Part shown: positions 21,561 to 25,571 of the stretch, piece by piece
Position numbering within the stretch: position 1 is the stretch's first letter
How the letters are laid out: each line of letters opens with the position of its first letter
Origin: Clostridia bacterium
GTDB lineage: Bacteria > Bacillota > Clostridia > TANB77 > CAG-508
Assembly: GCA_900772235.1 (NCBI GenBank)
Contig: CAAGQX010000011.1
Location: 1-25,571, forward strand
Length of the DNA: 25,571 nucleotides
Reading direction: 5' to 3'
Translations under genes and position numbers: made by a program
Notes under the pieces: generated by a model
What the model was told of the DNA's origin: nothing
Database searches by the model: none
Seen by the model: the letters and a program-made list of their open reading frames with translations, nothing else

Positions 21561-22488
21561 TGATACAATTAAGGTAGCAAATAAAATAATAACAGATAAA
21601 GATTTATTTGAAATATTTGCATTAATGAATGAAAAATTAACTCATTTAAAAAAGATAGCACAAATGGAAGAAATGCAAAATAGAATGTTAGAATATAATT
21701 ATCAAAAATGGACTTTTAAAGATAACGGAAGTGGATTATCATTTGATGTTGATTTCACTGATGATACAAATGTAAAATTTGATAACTATAATAATTTTTT
21801 ATCAATTTTTAATAGTAGATTACATGAAATAAAGAGCATTTGGGTACGTTTTCATTTAAGTTATTCAGTATCATCTCCAGGTCAAAAAAGTGAATGGTAT
21901 AATCAACATATAAATATGAATATTTATGAAACAAAAGCTGATGTTGATGTTTCATTAAGTAGCGAAGATAAAAAAATAGATGATGTATATGAATTGATTA
22001 AAAATAAGGTATTAAATGCACCACCAAAGTATGATACAGTGATAAAAAAGAAAAGTCGCATAAATACTGTTGTAGGATTAGCAATTGGATTTATTCCTGC
22101 ATTAATAATAACTACTTTATTACTATTTATTCCAACTGTAAGACATATTTTTGCAGCAGGTTATGTACTTTATCCTATATGTTGTTTAGTATTGGCTTTC
22201 TTTATAGGAGGAATGGTAGGATCTGCTAAATTAGATCATTTATATAAAAGTATATCTCCAGAACAAAAATATGCTGGATATGATTCAACTAATTATAAAA
22301 GTATATATAAAGATGACATAGATAGTTATGTTCAAAGTAGTGAAATTTTAATAGGAAAAAATGTTAATAATTTAAAATGTAGAGAAGATATAATGAATTA
22401 TTATACAAAATATAAAACATATATCCCTTATGAAATAGGTGTGATGATTTTATTATCAATTATAACTTTATTTTTAGGTGGATTTTAA
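21553..22488 (+). CDS. Membrane protein with N-terminal soluble domain
   Basis: The 311-residue protein is unrecognised. Residues about 1-165 are soluble and probably alpha/beta (NEKLTHLKKIAQMEEMQNRM, then strands around WVRFHLSYSVSS and HINMNIYETKADVDVSLSS). Three hydrophobic segments follow: about 173-191, 199-220 and 289-311, the last at the very C-terminus (GVMILLSIITLFLGGF). It is probably an inner-membrane protein with its large domain in the cytoplasm. ATG 21553 is preferred to the longer frame because TTGGAGG lies ahead of it. Overlap with the phosphoesterase gene and near-contact with the JAMM gene place it firmly in the operon, perhaps as a membrane anchor for its neighbours. Confidence 0.68.
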   Translation: MYNDTIKVANKIITDKDLFEIFALMNEKLTHLKKIAQMEEMQNRMLEYNYQKWTFKDNGSGLSFDVDFTDDTNVKFDNYNNFLSIFNSRLHEIKSIWVRFHLSYSVSSPGQKSEWYNQHINMNIYETKADVDVSLSSEDKKIDDVYELIKNKVLNAPPKYDTVIKKKSRINTVVGLAIGFIPALIITTLLLFIPTVRHIFAAGYVLYPICCLVLAFFIGGMVGSAKLDHLYKSISPEQKYAGYDSTNYKSIYKDDIDSYVQSSEILIGKNVNNLKCREDIMNYYTKYKTYIPYEIGVMILLSIITLFLGGF

Positions 22489-22489
22489 T

Positions 22490-23269
22490 ATGGAAATAAA
22501 AACAATAGAAGATGTAAAAAACTCTAATTTATTTGGTAATAGTAATTACAATTATATTATGGAAGAATCAATGAAAGTATTATCTGACAATATATCTCAA
22601 TTTGCTAGTAGAAATATGGATGTTGGTGATACACCAATTTCACCAGTATCTATGAATGATGACTTCACTCCTATATTATTATCAGATGAAGTAATGCAAG
22701 AATATAAAAGACTAATTGCGTTAATTAATACACCTGAAACTGCAAAAGAGTATTCTTATGTTCTATTAGGAAAATCAGCATCTTTCGCTGGAGAAAAATG
22801 CTATTTTGTTGATAAAATAGTAGATTGTAATTCAAGTATCAATAATTTAAGTGGTAGAGAAACAAGGATGGACGAAAAAAAATTAAATGACGCTATTTCT
22901 TTTGGAAGAAATAATGGATATGATTTTTATAGTTTGTGTCATACACATCCTATTGTTTCTGAGATAGATAAACAATCAACTTTAGCAAGTTATTTACCTG
23001 ATGATGTAAAAGATAGTGAGTTTATTAGAGATGCAGGATTAAATTTATCTTTACAAGATTTTGTTTCTTATGAAGCACTATATCAGTATTTTCAATCAAA
23101 TCCAAACATAAGAACTTGTCAAACTGTAATAATGTATAATGGAGAGATGGCAATGTTCAGTAAGCAAAACAATGAATTAAAAAGATTTGCTGTTATAATG
23201 GATAGACTTGGAGAACCTGTTTATGTTTCGTCTAAAGAGGAATATAAAAAAAGTAATCATGTATTATAG
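22490..23269 (+). CDS. JAMM/MPN+ (JAB) family metallopeptidase
   Basis: The 259-residue protein has the JAMM zinc motif: YSLCHTHPIV with His151 and His153, and LNLSLQDF with Ser187 and Asp190, with Glu near residue 102 (AGEKCYFV) as the usual upstream acid. JAMM enzymes cut isopeptide or peptide bonds, often to ubiquitin-like proteins; others in bacteria act in cofactor synthesis or phage tail assembly. About 32 residues separate the HTHP and SxxD elements, much longer than usual, so the substrate groove may be modified. No ubiquitin-like, E1-like or E2-like gene is seen in the window. The frame starts at GTG 22478, but ATG 22490 fits better. Confidence 0.8.
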   Translation: MEIKTIEDVKNSNLFGNSNYNYIMEESMKVLSDNISQFASRNMDVGDTPISPVSMNDDFTPILLSDEVMQEYKRLIALINTPETAKEYSYVLLGKSASFAGEKCYFVDKIVDCNSSINNLSGRETRMDEKKLNDAISFGRNNGYDFYSLCHTHPIVSEIDKQSTLASYLPDDVKDSEFIRDAGLNLSLQDFVSYEALYQYFQSNPNIRTCQTVIMYNGEMAMFSKQNNELKRFAVIMDRLGEPVYVSSKEEYKKSNHVL

Positions 23270-23287
23270 AAAGAGAGGTAATTAAAT

Positions 23288-23545
23288 ATGATGATAAGTC
23301 CGAATTCATATAAAGAAGAACACAAAAATCTTTCATTAATTGAATTAATTGATGAAAGGAATGAATTGATTAAAAGTCTTAATAATTATGAAAACAATCA
23401 TATTAAGAATGAAAATGCCAACAATTTGGAAGGAATAATGTCACCATCCCCAGCAACAAGATATCATTGGTATAATGAATATTTAAAAGAGATAACAGAT
23501 TTAATATTAGAAAAATTGAGAGAAGAACAAATAAAGGAATTGTAG
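23288..23545 (+). CDS. Small helical hypothetical protein
   Basis: The 85-residue protein is charged and mostly helical (LSLIELIDERNELIKSLNNY and EYLKEITDLILEKLREEQ), with a central SPSPATRYHWY segment that stands out as possibly conserved. No family is recognised. AGAGG lies ahead of tandem ATG codons. It sits between the JAMM peptidase and the first ADP-ribosylglycohydrolase with gaps of 18 and 5 bases, so it is co-translated with both. It could be an adaptor or immunity-type protein, but there is no direct sign of this. Confidence 0.6.
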   Translation: MMISPNSYKEEHKNLSLIELIDERNELIKSLNNYENNHIKNENANNLEGIMSPSPATRYHWYNEYLKEITDLILEKLREEQIKEL

Positions 23546-23550
23546 TAAAT

Positions 23551-24690
23551 ATGAAAAAAATAGAAAAATTTCAAGGATGCTTACTTGGTGGTGCTATTGG
23601 GGATGCTCTTGGTTATCCAATAGAATTTAATAGATCAATAGATTCTATAAAAAATAAGTATGGTGAAAGTGGAATAAATAGATTTGAACTACAAGATGGA
23701 AAGGCACGAATTTCAGATGATACTCAAATGACATTATTTACAGCAAATGGACTTATTTGGGGAAATACTAGAGGTCATTTAAAAGGTATCGCACCAAAAC
23801 CAATAGATTGTATTTATATGGCTTATAAAAATTGGCATAATACACAGTTAAGGAAAGAATATAGAGATGATTCAGTTAATATTTGTTGGATTTATCATTT
23901 ACCAGAACTAAATATAGAAAGAGCACCTGGATTAACTTGTATGGAAGCGTTATCTGGTTTAGAGAAAGGAACTCTTGAAAAACCTTTAAATAATAGTAAA
24001 GGTTGTGGTGGTGTAATGAGAGTTGCACCTTGTGGTCTTTATTTTTCATCTGCTGGATTATCTAATTATGATAATTTTAATTCTATTGGAAGACTTGGTG
24101 CAGAAGCATCTGCCTTAACTCACGGACATCCATTAGGAAATATACCTTCTTATGTTTTTACAATTATTATTAACATATTGGCATATAATGATGATGTATC
24201 AATAGATGAAGCAGTTAATATTGCAATGAAAGTTTACAAAACTAAATTTAATATTGCAGATAGAAAAACAAATAAATATTTCACTCAGTTAATAGAAAAA
24301 GCACAAAAACTAGCTAAAAAAAATTATGACGATATTGATTGCATTTATGAATTAGGAGAAGGATGGGTTGCAGAAGAAGCATTAGCTATTGCCATTTATG
24401 CTTGTATTAAGTATCAAGACGATTTTGAAAAAGCAATTGTATGTGCAGTTAATCATGGTGGTGATAGTGATTCAACTGGAGCAATTGCTGGTAATATTAT
24501 AGGAACATATTTAGGTATTGATAAAATACCAGAATATTATAAACAAAACATAGAATTAAAAGATGAAATTATAGAATTAGCAACAGATTTATTTGTTGAC
24601 TGTCCTGTAAGTGAATATTCAAATAACAATGATGAAATGTGGTTAAAAAAGTATTTATATAATGATAAAAATGTTAAATCTATTATATAA
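23551..24690 (+). CDS. ADP-ribosylglycohydrolase (DraG/ARH family)
   Basis: The 379-residue protein has the two metal-binding motifs of the family: an N-terminal FQGCLLGGAIGDALGYPIEF with SDDTQMT (Asp56, Asp57, Thr58), and a C-terminal HGGDSDSTGAIAG (Gly303-304, Asp305, Asp307). These bind the two magnesium ions that remove ADP-ribose from arginine, serine or other groups. It is somewhat longer than DraG (about 300). All key residues are intact, so activity is expected; the exact linkage cut cannot be told. With an ADP-ribosyltransferase-like protein in the same block, it is a candidate for reversing that modification. The ATG follows AAAGGA after the small gene. Confidence 0.93.
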   Translation: MKKIEKFQGCLLGGAIGDALGYPIEFNRSIDSIKNKYGESGINRFELQDGKARISDDTQMTLFTANGLIWGNTRGHLKGIAPKPIDCIYMAYKNWHNTQLRKEYRDDSVNICWIYHLPELNIERAPGLTCMEALSGLEKGTLEKPLNNSKGCGGVMRVAPCGLYFSSAGLSNYDNFNSIGRLGAEASALTHGHPLGNIPSYVFTIIINILAYNDDVSIDEAVNIAMKVYKTKFNIADRKTNKYFTQLIEKAQKLAKKNYDDIDCIYELGEGWVAEEALAIAIYACIKYQDDFEKAIVCAVNHGGDSDSTGAIAGNIIGTYLGIDKIPEYYKQNIELKDEIIELATDLFVDCPVSEYSNNNDEMWLKKYLYNDKNVKSII

Positions 24691-24709
24691 AAATTAGAAG
24701 GTGAATGAT

Positions 24710-25531
24710 ATGTATGGGACAATTATAGGAGATATAGCAGGTTCTTATTATGAAATGTTTAATATAAAAACAAAGAAGTTTAAATTTATGGAAAAAGGCA
24801 AATCCTCTTTTACTGATGATACAGTTATGACCTTAGCAGTTTGTAAATCATTGTTAGAATATGATGGTGATTTTGAAAGATTGCATGAAATAGTTATACA
24901 AAATATGGTTAGCATTGGTCGTAATCATTCTCAATGTGGATTTGGTGGAGATTTTTTTAAATGGATAATTACTGATAATCACACCCCATATAATAGTTAT
25001 GGAAATGGTGCTGCTATGAGAATTGGATGCTGTGGTATTGTAGGTAAAACCATAGATGAAGTAAAAAAATTATCTAAAATAATAACTGAAGTATCTCATA
25101 ATCATTCTGAAGCTTTAAAAGGTGCTGAAGCTATTTCAATCGCTGTATTTATGGCAAAAAACAATTCATCTAAAGAAGAAATTAAAAAATATATTACAGA
25201 TAATTATTATGATTTAAATTTTAGTTTAGAAGAAAAACGCAATTTGCATGGTGCAGGTATTAGTTGTCAAGATTGTGTTCCACAAGCATTTGTAGCATTT
25301 TTTGAATCAAAAAATTATGAGGATGCAGTTAGAAACGCTATTTCAATAGGTGGTGATAGTGATACTGTTGCAGCTATTGCTGGATGTATAGCAGGTACGT
25401 ATTATGGAATACCAAGAAAATATATAAAAAAAGCAAATACATTTTTTATTGAAAAATATGATTATGATTTAATAGAAGTTATTAAAAAGTTTGAAAAAAA
25501 ATATCCAACAAAAATTTCTGGTATCTTTTAA
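24710..25531 (+). CDS. Second ADP-ribosylglycohydrolase (DraG/ARH family)
   Basis: The 273-residue protein is a compact family member: MYGTIIGDIAGSYYEM at the start, FTDDTVMTLAV with Asp36, Asp37 and Thr38, GNGAAMRI, and GGDSDTVAAIAG with Asp216 and Asp218. All metal ligands are kept. It differs clearly from the preceding paralogue in length and sequence, so it is unlikely to be a recent copy and may act on a different linkage. ATG 24710 is chosen with AGAAGGTG six bases ahead; the frame is open from GTG 24701. It is the last gene of unit D; the remaining 40 bases of the window are AT-rich and contain no clear terminator. Confidence 0.93.
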   Translation: MYGTIIGDIAGSYYEMFNIKTKKFKFMEKGKSSFTDDTVMTLAVCKSLLEYDGDFERLHEIVIQNMVSIGRNHSQCGFGGDFFKWIITDNHTPYNSYGNGAAMRIGCCGIVGKTIDEVKKLSKIITEVSHNHSEALKGAEAISIAVFMAKNNSSKEEIKKYITDNYYDLNFSLEEKRNLHGAGISCQDCVPQAFVAFFESKNYEDAVRNAISIGGDSDTVAAIAGCIAGTYYGIPRKYIKKANTFFIEKYDYDLIEVIKKFEKKYPTKISGIF

Positions 25532-25571
25532 AAATAAATAAAAGTTCAAAAAATTTTCTAATAAAATTTAA

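Noticed and set aside
25532..25571. Terminator at the end of the window
   Set aside because: The sequence is AT-rich with short A and T runs, but no convincing stem was found before the window ends.

Overview
AT-rich, densely coded DNA (TGG for Trp, TGA used as a stop, AGGAGG-type ribosome sites, genes often overlapping by a few bases). This points to a low-GC Firmicute using the standard code, such as a gut Bacilli or Clostridia lineage. No rRNA, tRNA, CRISPR array, integrase or transposase is visible. The gene mix (small regulators, a toxin, many effector-like enzymes, many unknowns) looks like an accessory region of the chromosome or the cargo of an integrated element.

Layout. (1) Positions 1-2790, + strand: the tail of an unknown gene, a MazF/PemK-type RNase, a small membrane protein that seems to start with ATT, a cold-shock protein, an ArpU-like phage-type regulator and a membrane-anchored CAP-domain protein. 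(2) 2928-4110, - strand: three small genes without clear function, ended by a terminator at 2862-2902. (3) 4221-5451, + strand: three XRE-type helix-turn-helix regulators, each with nearby hairpins. (4) 5605-25531: a block of enzymes in four transcription units. Unit A holds a transglutaminase-like cysteine enzyme and a histidine phosphatase. Unit B, on the - strand, is an HExxH metallopeptidase. Unit C holds an HExxH protein fused to a likely ADP-ribosyltransferase domain, a small protein, a MerR regulator, a TraG/VirD4-like ATPase, a radical SAM/SPASM enzyme, a large repeat protein and an M3-like metallopeptidase. Unit D holds a TPR/DUF4272-like protein, a metallophosphoesterase, a membrane protein, a JAMM/MPN+ peptidase, a small protein and two consecutive ADP-ribosylglycohydrolases.

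How they may work together (inference). Units C and D share a near-identical 20-base element at the same distance from a TATAAT box, and unit A carries a related copy, so the block may be one regulon, perhaps under a local XRE regulator. It combines a predicted ADP-ribosyltransferase, two predicted ADP-ribose removers, four predicted peptidases, a transglutaminase-like enzyme, two predicted phosphatases, a possible protein-modifying radical SAM enzyme and a DNA-translocase-like ATPase. This is the best candidate for an undescribed system: reversible ADP-ribosylation combined with proteolysis, either for conflict or for regulation. Two of its large proteins have strong in-frame internal ribosome sites at domain boundaries, suggesting that each gene yields two products.
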